Source of the DNA: Pseudomonas fluorescens
GTDB taxonomy: Bacteria; Pseudomonadota; Gammaproteobacteria; Pseudomonadales; Pseudomonadaceae
Assembly: GCF_018614775.1 (NCBI RefSeq)
Contig: NZ_JAGGOF010000032.1
Span: 1 to 64,000 of the forward strand
Direction: 5' to 3'
Length of the DNA stretch: 64,000 bases
A model generated the notes under the pieces. It was not told the DNA's origin, did no database searches, and saw only the letters and a program-made list of their open reading frames with translations. The translations under genes and the position numbers were made by a program. Below, piece by piece: positions 9,173 through 17,633 of the stretch; within the stretch, counting starts at the first letter, position 1, and every line of letters starts with the position of its first letter.

Positions 9173-10438
9173 TCAAAGCGACGCACTATGGTTCGCTGAC
9201 GTCGCCGCTGCTGCCTCCATCGCTTCGATCAGTTGCACTGACGCACGATAAATAGGGACATGACCGCGCATCAGGATTTGGGTATTTCGTCGGTAAGCAG
9301 CGGCGCGAATGTCAATGCCATCGGCATGAGCTTTGACACTGACCGTGGCATCCAATTTGCCAGCCGGATTCTCAATACTCACCTCCACATCCGTGTACGA
9401 CGCTGAGACGTTTTTCAGACCCACAGCCACGGCATGGGCAGTACTCCCCGCCAGCAGGCACGCAGCGGCGAGACAGCAGCCACCAGAAACGGCCATCGAA
9501 GCGTGCCCCGTCTGAGGCGTGAAATACCGCACTGCAATATGCCCGCCGCGACGCGGCGCGCCCACTATGCACACTTTGGGGATGGTTTCACTGCGTTCGA
9601 GATCAGCCAGGCTCATCAACTCGCCGTCACGACGGCGAAGCTGCATTTTGAGACCTGCCTCAATCCAGACTTGCCTAAGCTTCGCCATGAACGCAGCATC
9701 GGCTTCCAGCTCTGAAATGGCTTCGTGGCCGGTCTTGCCAAAGCTGGCGGCATCGGCAATGACCATAGGCACAGCCACGTCCACGCACGAGACGTCGTGC
9801 CCGGCAATCCTGTCCATGACATTGCCTGTCGGTAAGAGCGTGCCGGTCTTGTTGCCCACCGGAGACTGCAGAAAAAGATCAACACGGGGAAACACGCCGG
9901 CTACACCTGGAATCTCGGCGCCCACAAACCGGCCCTGGGCATCCCGAGACATTCGCGCGACGGTAACCACGCTGGTGTTGGTGTTCTTTATTTCGATGTC
10001 GAAGCTTCCAGTCGCAGGCACTTCGATCAGCCCTGTATCGATGGCCCAGAGCGGCAAGGCGGACGACATATTGCCGCAGTTCACGCTCCAGTCCATGTCG
10101 CTATGATCACTGGCCAACTGGGCAAGCGTACTGACGATCCGACGCCCCGTAGGCGTCTCTTCAATCCTTGCCAAAAACACCTTGTTGCTGGTGGCAGGGC
10201 CCCGGCCAAGCCCGGTTATCTGCCGATTACCTGACTGATTCCCTGCAAGGGGCACCCCCATGAGGTGGCGCAACAGCTCTGCTCGCAGCACTTCGTCACG
10301 GGGCAGCAAGGGCTCCCAGATCACCACCCCCGTCGAAGTACCGCCTCTCATGTAATGCACTGGCAACTCCATCACGCCAGCGTGCAGGCGATTGCTAAAT
10401 CCATCCCGGGAGGGGGGAAACACAGGTGATTTGAACAT
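9173..10438 (-). CDS. PrpF/GalD-family isomerase (2-methylaconitate or 4-oxalomesaconate type)
   Basis: A 421-residue cytosolic isomerase of the PrpF family (two diaminopimelate-epimerase-like domains). Family landmarks are MRGGTSTG at the N-terminus, GNQSGNRQITG, DWSVNCGNMSSAL and TPQTGHASMAVSGG. Known members isomerise 2-methylaconitate (PrpF) or tautomerise 4-oxalomesaconate in gallate catabolism (GalD). No methylcitrate or gallate genes are nearby, so the substrate is open. The frame extends to 10552, but the ATG at 10438 has GGAG 8 nt upstream; ATG 10372 (MELPVHYMRGG) is the start most like other family members and cannot be excluded. It stands alone, with the hybrid kinase over 300 bp downstream. 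Confidence 0.88.
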   Translation of the reverse strand: MFKSPVFPPSRDGFSNRLHAGVMELPVHYMRGGTSTGVVIWEPLLPRDEVLRAELLRHLMGVPLAGNQSGNRQITGLGRGPATSNKVFLARIEETPTGRRIVSTLAQLASDHSDMDWSVNCGNMSSALPLWAIDTGLIEVPATGSFDIEIKNTNTSVVTVARMSRDAQGRFVGAEIPGVAGVFPRVDLFLQSPVGNKTGTLLPTGNVMDRIAGHDVSCVDVAVPMVIADAASFGKTGHEAISELEADAAFMAKLRQVWIEAGLKMQLRRRDGELMSLADLERSETIPKVCIVGAPRRGGHIAVRYFTPQTGHASMAVSGGCCLAAACLLAGSTAHAVAVGLKNVSASYTDVEVSIENPAGKLDATVSVKAHADGIDIRAAAYRRNTQILMRGHVPIYRASVQLIEAMEAAAATSANHSASL

Positions 10439-10708
10439 TCGGCAACTCCACACATCATTGAGGCAGCCTTTCTCCAGGCTCCTGCAAGGGTCCAGACATA
10501 TTGGTCGCAGCGCCAGTTCGGCGACGATGACGCCCGCTGGCACTTCATTCACCGCACCAGCGATCGGCTATGCGCCGTCGTGAGCTGGCCGCTGCATCAT
10601 GCGCAACTGCGGCTCGTGGGTAATGAATGCGTGCTGTTCGATCATCAGGGACGGTTGTGGCATATTGATATAGTCAACGCCATGACGGCCACTTTATCGG
10701 TGCAGTAG
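10430..10708 (+). pseudogene. possible 3' remnant of a gene on the plus strand
   Basis: This 92-codon open frame has no start codon or ribosome site at its head and ends in TAG at 10706-10708. The translated tail has folded-protein character: FGDDDARWHFIHRTSDR, then AVVSWPLHHAQLRLVG and CVLFDHQGRLWHIDIVN. It overlaps the promoter side of the PrpF-family gene. No family is recognised; it may be the truncated C-terminus of a lost gene. Confidence 0.35.
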
Positions 10709-10821
10709 AAACTTGAACACCTCGCTGATAAGCCTTGACTGGACAGGTTTTGATTCGTTTGAGTATCTGGCCCCCTATCTGGTTAGAACCGGCTGATTCT
10801 AACCAACAAGACCCACGAAAA
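10439..10821. other. 383-bp gap between divergent genes, with ORF remnant
   Basis: It lies between the PrpF-family start (10438, leftward) and the cytochrome start (10822, rightward). Both promoters must be here. The plus-strand open frame to 10708 is the only coding-like content. Confidence 0.5.
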
Positions 10822-11205
10822 ATGAAAAAGAAAATATTACTCATCGCTTCGCTAGGATTTTCATCTCTACTCCAAACGCTACCGTCCCTGGCAGACAACG
10901 CCAACGGAAAAACGCTCTATCTGCAGCGATGCGCCATGTGCCACGGAGCAGATATCAAGGGCACAGGCCCGTTGGCCAATAAAAGCACGCCTCCTACACC
11001 TGACCTCACGACATCCACCTTCAAGAAACGGCTGAATGATTATCCGGGTGTTATCGTCTCGTCGATCATACTTCGTCCAAATGGAGACTTGATTCCAAGA
11101 ACGTTGCGAGAGAATGGCGTGAAGCTGCCACCGCACCCCTGGAGCGTTAACGATCTGCGCGATTTAAACCAATACATGAGCGGTGTGATTTCAAAGAATC
11201 GATGA
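10822..11205 (+). CDS. small exported c-type cytochrome
   Basis: A 127-residue protein with a Sec signal peptide (MKKKILLIASL, cleavage likely after PSLA near residue 24) and one heme-attachment motif CAMCH around residues 38-42, preceded by GKTLYLQR as in cytochrome c class I. A later Met or His axial ligand is not certain: the MSGVI segment near the end is a candidate for the Met. It would act in the periplasm as an electron carrier. The ATG at 10822 gives the signal peptide directly; the frame extends 29 codons higher but those residues do not look like protein. No redox partner gene lies beside it, so its partner is unknown. Confidence 0.85.
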   Translation: MKKKILLIASLGFSSLLQTLPSLADNANGKTLYLQRCAMCHGADIKGTGPLANKSTPPTPDLTTSTFKKRLNDYPGVIVSSIILRPNGDLIPRTLRENGVKLPPHPWSVNDLRDLNQYMSGVISKNR

Positions 11206-11300
11206 CGCTGAGATGAGAAAAGAATAAAGGCGCCGCTCGCGAGCGCGAGGATCAATCGCCTTGAGGGCAGCAGCAATAGGAGAAGACTTCAGGGAAATGC

Positions 11301-12119
11301 TCAAATCGCTGCCCGCAATTCACGCGGTGACAGGCCATAGTGTGAGCGAAAGCGCACAGCAAAACGTGAGGCCGAGGCGTAACCGCAGGCGCCGGCAATT
11401 TCGCCGATCGGGCGAGAAGTTGTTTGCAACCGTTGCAATGCTGTCGACAGTCGAACGCTCTCCAAAATATTCCTGAAACTATTACCCTCTTTCGCCAGTT
11501 GGCGACGCAATGTCGACTCACCCAGGTTCATGTGTTGTGCGATATTCGCAACCGTCCAGTCTCTTTCGGGGCTGGCCATTACCAGTTGCTGCACACGTTC
11601 ACACAGTGGATCGTCGCGCCCCATCAGCAGAGGCCCGACCTGGCCGCCGAGGCATAGGCTCAGAAGAACCGCCTCCCCATAATGTGTGCAGAGTGCCTGC
11701 GGGGCGTTCCCATTGATGGCGGCCAACAACTGCTCCCATGCCTGGGTCGTGTGCCTGTCCAGAGAAACGCACAGATCGGTCTTCGGTGCACCGCGACAGC
11801 TCATGATCTGCTGGCTGTATCGGCTGCTGAAGTTACGCAATGTCGAGACGGGAAAGGACACCGCATCGGCGATGTAGTGACCGTGAGTGCCGGGGAAATT
11901 GGAGATGCCAAGCTCGCGCCCGGCCGGCATCAGAATCAGATGATGAGGCCCTGCGCGCATCTCTCGGTCGTCCCATTGCAACAGTTTTTCCCCGTGCCGC
12001 ACTCGACACAAGGTGGTCACGAACACCGGCACCCTCTGCAAGGTAAGGGGTTGTCGCGCCCGTATGACACATGCATCGATAATGTTTTCCCGGTGCTGTA
12101 TGCCGTCACAAGGGCGCAT
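11301..12119 (-). CDS. AraC-family transcriptional regulator
   Basis: A 272-residue regulator. The N-terminal half is an AraC_N-like sensing domain (VPVFVTTLCRVRHG and HHLILMPAG), and the C-terminal HTH_18 pair spans about residues 175-270 (DWTVANIAQHMNLGESTLRRQL, then IGEIAGACGYASASRFAVRF). The start lies 5 bp after the stop of the PEBP gene on the same strand, so they are probably translated from one transcript. It may control that gene or the neighbouring cytochrome; direct evidence is lacking. Confidence 0.9.
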   Translation of the reverse strand: MRPCDGIQHRENIIDACVIRARQPLTLQRVPVFVTTLCRVRHGEKLLQWDDREMRAGPHHLILMPAGRELGISNFPGTHGHYIADAVSFPVSTLRNFSSRYSQQIMSCRGAPKTDLCVSLDRHTTQAWEQLLAAINGNAPQALCTHYGEAVLLSLCLGGQVGPLLMGRDDPLCERVQQLVMASPERDWTVANIAQHMNLGESTLRRQLAKEGNSFRNILESVRLSTALQRLQTTSRPIGEIAGACGYASASRFAVRFRSHYGLSPRELRAAI

Positions 12120-12124
12120 CGTTC

Positions 12125-12664
12125 TTAACGTCCGTAAGTTGAAGTAATGGTCGCTTTGGCCAGGACGTTGGCGTTGAGCATGTAGCCTACCAAGGCGCCG
12201 CTAGCCTGGTTGTCGAGCGGTAGCTTATCGGTTTTCAATGCCCATACGGTGAATTGATAGCGATGGGGTTTATCTCCTGCGGGTGGACAAGCTCCACCGA
12301 ACCCCGGCTGACCGTAATCGGTTCGCCCCTGTACTGCACCGGCAGGCAGGTTTGCTCCTACTCCTCTTGGCAAGCTATGGGTGGAAGCTGGCAGGTTAAC
12401 CACCGTCCAATGCCACCAACCGCTACCGGTTGGTGCATCGGGATCGTAAACGGTAATCGCGTAGCTCTTAGTGCCTGCGGGGGCGTTTGCCCAGGAAAGT
12501 TCAGGAGAAGTGTTGCCACCTTCGCACCCGAAGCCCTGGAACACTTCGCGACTGGTCAGCGGGCGGTTGTCAGCAATATCCCGGCTGGTCAGTGAAAAAT
12601 CGGCAGCGCATGCACTGAATGTCACTGCCATGGAGAGTACAGGCAGGATTAATCTGATGTTCAT
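12125..12664 (-). CDS. YbhB/YbcL (PEBP) family protein with signal peptide
   Basis: A 179-residue protein of the phosphatidylethanolamine-binding/Raf-kinase-inhibitor-like family. The N-terminal signal peptide covers about the first 20 residues (LPVLSMAVTFSACA), which could also be read as a lipobox-like end (TFSAC). The signature ligand-pocket motif YDPDAPTGSGWWHW and the CPPAGDKPHRYQFTVWAL segment are present. Bacterial members are mostly of unknown function. It is followed by the AraC gene 5 bp downstream. Confidence 0.9.
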   Translation of the reverse strand: MNIRLILPVLSMAVTFSACAADFSLTSRDIADNRPLTSREVFQGFGCEGGNTSPELSWANAPAGTKSYAITVYDPDAPTGSGWWHWTVVNLPASTHSLPRGVGANLPAGAVQGRTDYGQPGFGGACPPAGDKPHRYQFTVWALKTDKLPLDNQASGALVGYMLNANVLAKATITSTYGR

Positions 12665-12721
12665 CGGGGCTCCATCTGAGTCTTGAAGTGAAGCCCGATT
12701 CTAGGTTGAGCAAAGCGTGGT

Positions 12722-12768
12722 TACTGTGCCGAAAAGCTCGATAACCGTGCCGAAATGCTCGACTGTTC
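12722..12768. repeat. short direct repeat in the intergenic region
   Basis: GTGCCGAAAAGCTCGATAAC is followed directly by GTGCCGAAATGCTCGACTG after one base: two tandem near-copies of about 20 bp just upstream of the PEBP gene. Such pairs can be binding sites for an AraC protein, which binds direct repeats of about 20 bp. Confidence 0.45.
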
Positions 12769-12830
12769 AGCTGAGCGATTGAGTCTCGACCGGTGGCCAT
12801 GATGGGCAACCTGTTGATCCCGGAAGCGAC

Positions 12831-14042
12831 TCAAACGCCTTTGGTAGAAGGTAGCAGAACAGTCAGCACACCCAGCAGCGGCAAGTACGAGCACAGCGTG
12901 TAGACGTACTCGATGCCGTGGATATCCGCGAGATACCCCAGCAGCGCGGCACCGATGCCGCCGAAACCGAACATCAGGCCGAAGAACACGCCGGCAATCA
13001 TGCCGACATTGCCCGGCACCAGTTCCTGGGCGAAGACGACAATGGCAGAGAACGCCGAGGCGAGGATGAAGCCGATGATCATGCTCAGCACACCGGTCCA
13101 GAACAGGTCCACGTAGGGCAATGCCAGGGTGAAAGGCGCCGCGCCCAGGATCGAGAACCAGATGACCTTCTTGCGGCCGATCCTGTCGCCGATGGGGCCA
13201 CCGAAGAACGTGCCGGCGGCCACGGCGCCCAGGAACAGGAACAGGTACAACTGGGAGCTGGTCACCGACAGCTGGAATTTTTCAATCAGGTAGAACGTGA
13301 AGTAGCTGGTGAAACTGGCCATGTAGAAGTACTTGGAGAACACCAGCAGCGCCAGGACCACCAGGGCAGCGGTCACTCGCCGCTTGGACAGGCCGTGGGT
13401 CGCCTTGCCGCCCTGCTTGAGCTTGAACAGGTTGAGGTGGTTGCGATACCAGCGGCTCAGGCCGTACTGCACGAGGATGGCGAAGGCCGCAAACAGACCG
13501 AACCAGGCAACGTTGCCCTGGCCGTAAGGGATCACAATGGCCGCGGCCAGCAACGGGCCGAAGGCGCTGCCCGCATTGCCGCCGACCTGGAACGTTGACT
13601 GCGCCAGGCCATAGCGACCGCCTGAAGCGAGCCGTGCCACGCGCGAGGTTTCCGGGTGGAAGGTCGACGAGCCGATGCCCACCAGCGCGGAGGCGACGAG
13701 GATGGCGCCAAAGCTGCCGACGAACGCCAGCATCAGGATGCCGATGAGGGTGCAGACCATCCCGGCCGGCAGCAGCCAGGGCTTGGGATGACGGTCGGTG
13801 TGGTAACCCACCCACGGCTGCAATAGCGAGGCGGTCAGTTGGAAGGTCAGGGTGATCAATCCCACTTGGGCGAAGGTCAGGCCGTAGTTGGCCTTCAGCA
13901 TCGGATAGATGGAAGGCAGTACGGCCTGGATGAGGTCATTGATCAGGTGCGCAAGGGCGCAGGCACCGATGATCCGCATGACAAGCGGGCTCGTTTGGTT
14001 GACGACGGAGGCCGTGGTCGAGGCTGTGGCGGTGGTGGACAT
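12831..14042 (-). CDS. fsr: MFS exporter, fosmidomycin-resistance (Fsr) type
   Basis: A 403-residue inner-membrane protein of 12 predicted helices. The MFS motif region is YHTDRHPKPWLLP in the loop after helix 2, and GDRIGRKKVIW after helix 8. The AHLINDLIQAVLPSIYP start and HPETSRVARLASGG are characteristic of the Fsr subgroup. It would export drugs or metabolites with proton antiport. A divergent AraC regulator begins at 14186, only 143 bp away, and probably controls it. This gene marks the start of the uniformly GC-rich part of the window. Confidence 0.9.
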   Translation of the reverse strand: MSTTATASTTASVVNQTSPLVMRIIGACALAHLINDLIQAVLPSIYPMLKANYGLTFAQVGLITLTFQLTASLLQPWVGYHTDRHPKPWLLPAGMVCTLIGILMLAFVGSFGAILVASALVGIGSSTFHPETSRVARLASGGRYGLAQSTFQVGGNAGSAFGPLLAAAIVIPYGQGNVAWFGLFAAFAILVQYGLSRWYRNHLNLFKLKQGGKATHGLSKRRVTAALVVLALLVFSKYFYMASFTSYFTFYLIEKFQLSVTSSQLYLFLFLGAVAAGTFFGGPIGDRIGRKKVIWFSILGAAPFTLALPYVDLFWTGVLSMIIGFILASAFSAIVVFAQELVPGNVGMIAGVFFGLMFGFGGIGAALLGYLADIHGIEYVYTLCSYLPLLGVLTVLLPSTKGV

Positions 14043-14185
14043 GACAAAAGCTTCCAGGCGATGGGTCTGAAAAAAAGCGTGGGCAGAAGGTGACAGTACT
14101 TTCTGATAAACGCGTCATCATCCTAAAATCCACATAAATGTCTGTCTCACTGGACAAGGGCATCAACCGTCGCAAAAAGGACATC

Positions 14186-14959
14186 ATGATCAAACCACTG
14201 AATGAAGCGTTGCTGGAGATCGATGAAGGCGCCTGGACGATGATCGGGAGGGCCACCGATTACCCCGATAATTGGTTGATCGCATCGCACGCCCATGAGA
14301 AGCATCAACTGATCTACGCCGTCGAAGGTGTGATGGTCGTGCACACGGCGTCGAGCCAGTGGACGGTCCCGTCGAATCGGGGCCTGTGGATGCCCTGCGG
14401 GCAGGTGCATTCGGTGCGGTGCGTGGGGCACGTGAAAATGCGCAGCCTGTTTATCCGCCCCGATGCAGCCGCCGACCTTGCGACCGAAACGAAGGCGGTG
14501 AGCATTTCCTCGCTCTTGAGTGAACTGATCAAGGTCGCCGTGCACCTGCAGCTCCCCTATGCCCCGAACACGCGTGCGGCCAGGGTGATGCAGCTGATTC
14601 TCGATGAACTCAGCCTGCTCCCCACCCTGCCGCTGCACTTGCCGCAGCCGGCGGACCGGCGCATCAAGAAGATCTGCGTCACGTTGCAAGGCGACCCCGC
14701 CGATGGCTCGACACTGTCGGATTGGAGCGCCCGCCTGGACTTGGATGAGAAAACCATCCAGCGGTTGTTCCGCAAGGAAACCGGGATCACCTTCGGCCAG
14801 TGGCGACAACAGGCGCGCCTGTTACAGGCGGTCGAGCGGCTGGCGGTGGGCGAGAAAATCATTGACGTCGCACTGGCGCTGGGCTACGAAAGCCCGAGTG
14901 CGTTCACGAACATGTTCAGGAAGCAATTTGGCAAGACGCCCAGTCAATTCTTCAAATGA
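14186..14959 (+). CDS. AraC-family regulator with N-terminal cupin
   Basis: A 257-residue regulator. The N-terminal cupin/AraC_binding domain covers about residues 15-105 (ASHAHEKHQLIYAVEG, GLWMPCGQVHSV). The C-terminal AraC HTH is at about 165-255 (TLSDWSARLDLDEKTIQRLF, KIIDVALALGYESPSAFTNMF). The ATG at 14186 has AAGGA 6 nt upstream; the frame extends 16 codons higher without support. It is divergent from the Fsr-type exporter at 14042 and is its likely local regulator, sensing the exported compound through the cupin. Confidence 0.92.
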   Translation: MIKPLNEALLEIDEGAWTMIGRATDYPDNWLIASHAHEKHQLIYAVEGVMVVHTASSQWTVPSNRGLWMPCGQVHSVRCVGHVKMRSLFIRPDAAADLATETKAVSISSLLSELIKVAVHLQLPYAPNTRAARVMQLILDELSLLPTLPLHLPQPADRRIKKICVTLQGDPADGSTLSDWSARLDLDEKTIQRLFRKETGITFGQWRQQARLLQAVERLAVGEKIIDVALALGYESPSAFTNMFRKQFGKTPSQFFK

Positions 14960-15016
14960 CAGAAGCGTTTCCTGCTGGCTGGTATCATTCAGGCGCTTAC
15001 ACACCGAGTAGACGCT

Positions 15017-15184
15017 ATGAACCGTCGTAAGAAAATAAAGCAGTTGTTGCAGGCGCATGCCAAGAAGGCCAGTGCCAAGCTGGCGCCGCAGAAGCCCAAG
15101 TACATCAGTAAGGCGGATCGGTTGAAGTTGGCTGAAGCCGAGCAGGACTCAACGGTTGCCACATTCGACACCGAGGCAAGCTGA
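15017..15184 (+). CDS. DUF2986 family small protein
   Basis: A 55-residue, very basic protein starting MNRRKKIKQLL with the family pattern KKASAKLAPQKPKYISKADR, recognisable as DUF2986. It is too short for standard length cut-offs. It has a Lys/Arg-rich N-terminal half and an acidic tail (AEAEQD). Function is unknown; the composition suggests nucleic-acid or ribosome contact, which is inference. It lies 57 bp downstream of the AraC gene on the same strand. Confidence 0.85.
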   Translation: MNRRKKIKQLLQAHAKKASAKLAPQKPKYISKADRLKLAEAEQDSTVATFDTEAS

Positions 15185-15188
15185 CACA

Positions 15189-15291
15189 CCGCCTTCGCGA
15201 GCAAGCCCGCTCCCACAAGGATTTGTGAAGTACCCAGTATTTTGTGCCCGACGCTGGACCTGTGGGAGCGAGCCTGCTCGCGATGGCGGCA
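15189..15291. repeat. REP dyad
   Basis: Two inverted copies of the Pseudomonas REP: CCTTCGCGAGCAAGCCCGCTCCCACA at 15191-15217 and TGTGGGAGCGAGCCTGCTCG with CGATGGCGG at 15261-15289. It sits just upstream of the gene starting at 15337. Confidence 0.85.
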
Positions 15292-15336
15292 GAACATTCA
15301 ACACGGCCATCGGCCCCATTCACTCGATCAAGCCCC

Positions 15337-16137
15337 ATGAATCCAATCGACCCGCTGTCGTTCCAACGCATCATCACCGCCCACGGCAAGCCCGAGGGCG
15401 CGGCGTATTTTGATGCCGAAGAAAGCATCGTCCATGACCTGTTTCCCGACCGCATCGTGTTCCAGACCAACTACCTGGACTACAGCAGCTATACCGTCGA
15501 CCTCATCGAGGGCGCGGTACGGGTGCGCAAGACGCGGCTGGATAACTATCATCGCGGCCACAAGGCCCAGGTGATCGATGACGAGATGGATGAAGGCGAC
15601 TGGGACGAGCTGGGCAACCTGTGGCAGCGCCTGAGCCGGGACCTGGATACCCAGGGGCAAGAACCGCAGTTGGATTTGGCCGATACCCTGGCCGATCTGT
15701 TCTATTGCCTGTTCGATGAGGAGCAAGCGCAAGCACTCATACACAACCTGCCTGCCCCTACAGCCCAGTGGGATTGGGCCTGGTCCCAGGTCAAGTCAGC
15801 GCTCACCGAGGCCAATCGGTTGACCGAATTCGAATGGAAAGAGTGGTCGTCCTACGGCGTCGCGGCCGTCAATGCGCTTGCACCGCTACAGGACCTGGGC
15901 ATTGAACTCTCACCGCCTGACCAACAAACCATCGATGCCGTCAACCGCGCCAACGATTGGGAGCGAGCCCTGCTGCAGTATTTCAACGCACAGCTGGAGG
16001 CCCACGATTTGAAGCTGCTGGCCATCGGCACGCACTTCGATGAAAACCAGAGCTTTGCCTGCCTGCCCATGAACGGCCTGGGCCTGGTCAACGCCCTGGA
16101 GATCATGGGCCGGCTACGCATCGTCTACACCTATTGA
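15337..16137 (+). CDS. hypothetical acidic protein
   Basis: A 266-residue soluble, acidic protein rich in Trp, Asp and Glu, with no signal peptide or transmembrane segment and no family I can name. The N-terminal third (residues 1-70) is beta-rich (RIVFQTNYLDYSSYTVDLI). The middle is strongly acidic (DDEMDEGDWDELGNLW). The C-terminal third ends GLGLVNALEIMGRLRIVYTY. The ATG at 15337 is chosen because the frame above it runs through a REP element. Nearby on the same strand is a zinc-ribbon membrane protein 16 bp downstream, possibly co-transcribed. Confidence 0.8.
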   Translation: MNPIDPLSFQRIITAHGKPEGAAYFDAEESIVHDLFPDRIVFQTNYLDYSSYTVDLIEGAVRVRKTRLDNYHRGHKAQVIDDEMDEGDWDELGNLWQRLSRDLDTQGQEPQLDLADTLADLFYCLFDEEQAQALIHNLPAPTAQWDWAWSQVKSALTEANRLTEFEWKEWSSYGVAAVNALAPLQDLGIELSPPDQQTIDAVNRANDWERALLQYFNAQLEAHDLKLLAIGTHFDENQSFACLPMNGLGLVNALEIMGRLRIVYTY

Positions 16138-16153
16138 GCTTCGGACCGACGCT

Positions 16154-16387
16154 ATGAAAATCTGTGATCAATGCCACTGGGTCATTCTGGAAGACACGGC
16201 CGCTTGCCCGCGATGCGCCGAGGCGATGGGGCTCACGCCCGAGACGCTGGCGCCGAAGTCCGGGCCGTCGCGGTTGCCCAAGGTCTTGAAGTGGCTGTTT
16301 ATCGGCCTGGTGGGCGCGGTACTCGTCGCCGTGGCGGCGATAACGTGGATTCTGCACTCGTTGGGGCCGATGCCTTCGTTTGGTTGA
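16154..16387 (+). CDS. small zinc-ribbon membrane protein
   Basis: A 77-residue protein with a zinc-ribbon-like N-terminus, Cys4, Cys7 (CDQC) and Cys18, Cys21 (CPRC), then a linker and one transmembrane helix at about residues 46-68 (WLFIGLVGAVLVAVAAITWI). It follows the hypothetical gene by 16 bp. This is a common architecture of small bacterial membrane proteins of unknown role. It overlaps the start of a LysR relic read in another frame. Confidence 0.75.
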   Translation: MKICDQCHWVILEDTAACPRCAEAMGLTPETLAPKSGPSRLPKVLKWLFIGLVGAVLVAVAAITWILHSLGPMPSFG

Positions 16388-16494
16388 CTGGCTTGGGCCT
16401 GTCGCTGGCCTGGCATCCGCGCAACAACAAGGATGCCGGGCATCAGTGGTTGCGGCGTCAGGTTTATCTGAGTGCGGGGGTGGAGCCGGCCTGA
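16380..16494 (+). pseudogene. C-terminal relic of a LysR-family regulator
   Basis: Read in the frame ending TGA at 16494, the translation is WLTGLGLSLAWHPRNNKD followed by AGHQWLRRQ. The WHPR.N.D..HQWLR pattern is the typical end of LysR substrate-binding domains. No HTH or remaining domain is present upstream in any frame; the zinc-ribbon gene and hypothetical gene occupy that space. It is therefore a fossil of about 35 codons left by a deletion or rearrangement. Confidence 0.65.
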
Positions 16495-16655
16495 GCGTCA
16501 ACCTACTGATCAACCGAAGCGAAGCGCAGCTATCGCTCAGGCTTATAGTTGCTATCGATACCAGCACCGTTCTGGACTTCGGCGTCTCTCTCTAATCTGC
16601 CCACCAAGCGATCGACAAAGGTCGCAAGCAGATACCCACCCTTAGGAGAGACACA

Positions 16656-17609
16656 ATGAACACACTGAACCGCACCATGGCCATCGCCACATTGGCCCTC
16701 GCCTCCCTCGGCGCAGACGCCGCTACGCCGACTCAGGCCGTTGCAAAAGTTTCCGCCGTTGGCAGTGTCATCCAGTCCGCCAGCTACATCACCACCAAGG
16801 ATGGCGTCCAGTTGTACTACAAGGATTGGGGCCCGCGTGATGGTCAGGTCGTGACCTTCAGCCACGGCTGGCCGCTGGACTCCGACAGCTGGGAAGCGCA
16901 GATGATGTTCCTCGCCTCCAAGGGCTATCGCGTGGTCGCCCACGACCGTCGCGGCCATGGTCGCTCCAGCCAGCCGTGGGAAGGCAACGACATGGACCAC
17001 TACGCCGACGACCTGGCGGCCGTGATCGAAGCGCTGGACCTGAAGGACGTGACGCTGGTCGGTTTCTCCACGGGCGGCGGCGAGGTCGCGCGTTACATCG
17101 GTCGCCACGGTACCGGTCGAGTGAAGAAAGCCGTGCTGGTGTCCTCCGTGCCGCCGTTGATGCTCAAGACCGACACCAACCCCGGCGGCCTGCCCATCGA
17201 AGTGTTCGACGGCTTGCGCAAGGCGTCCCTGGAGAACCGCTCGCAGCTGTACCTGGACATCGCGTCAGGGCCGTTCTATGGCTACAACCGCAAGGGCGCC
17301 AAGCCGTCCCAAGGCCTGATCCAAACCTTCTGGGCGCAAGGCATGCAGGGTGGCAGCAAGAATACCTATGATTCGATCGCGGCATTCTCGGCCACCGACT
17401 TCCGCGCCGACCTGAAGAAGTTCGACGTACCGACCCTGGTGATCCATGGTGACGACGACCAGATCGTGCCGATCGATGCATCGGGCAAGGCCTCGGCAGC
17501 GCTGATCAAGGGTGCTCGACTGATCATCTACGCCGGTGCGCCCCATGGCTTGACCGAGACGCACAAGGATCGCTTGAATCAGGACCTGTTGAAGTTTCTT
17601 CAGGAGTAA
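16656..17609 (+). CDS. exported alpha/beta hydrolase, cofactor-free haloperoxidase/arylesterase type
   Basis: A 317-residue enzyme with a signal peptide of about 22 residues ([13 protein letters not shown]). The alpha/beta-hydrolase core follows from residue 45: the oxyanion segment [12 protein letters not shown], the nucleophile elbow GFSTGGG with Ser138, Asp268 in HGDDDQIVP and His297 in GAPHGLTE. This matches non-heme chloroperoxidases and related esterases or perhydrolases, here predicted periplasmic because of the signal peptide, which is less common for this family. The start has AGGAGA a few bases upstream. It stands alone between intergenic repeats. Confidence 0.92.
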   Translation: MNTLNRTMAIATLALASLGADAATPTQAVAKVSAVGSVIQSASYITTKDGVQLYYKDWGPRDGQVVTFSHGWPLDSDSWEAQMMFLASKGYRVVAHDRRGHGRSSQPWEGNDMDHYADDLAAVIEALDLKDVTLVGFSTGGGEVARYIGRHGTGRVKKAVLVSSVPPLMLKTDTNPGGLPIEVFDGLRKASLENRSQLYLDIASGPFYGYNRKGAKPSQGLIQTFWAQGMQGGSKNTYDSIAAFSATDFRADLKKFDVPTLVIHGDDDQIVPIDASGKASAALIKGARLIIYAGAPHGLTETHKDRLNQDLLKFLQE

Positions 17610-17633
17610 CATCCGCGTACACCATCACACCCC

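Noticed and set aside
8880..9176. 98-codon minus-strand frame upstream of the hybrid kinase
   Set aside because: No ribosome site, Arg- and Lys-rich odd composition, and it crosses a terminator hairpin.
13282..13815. Long frame antiparallel or shifted within the MFS exporter
   Set aside because: It is a shadow of the high-GC exporter gene; composition is Arg/His/Gln-rich with no motif.
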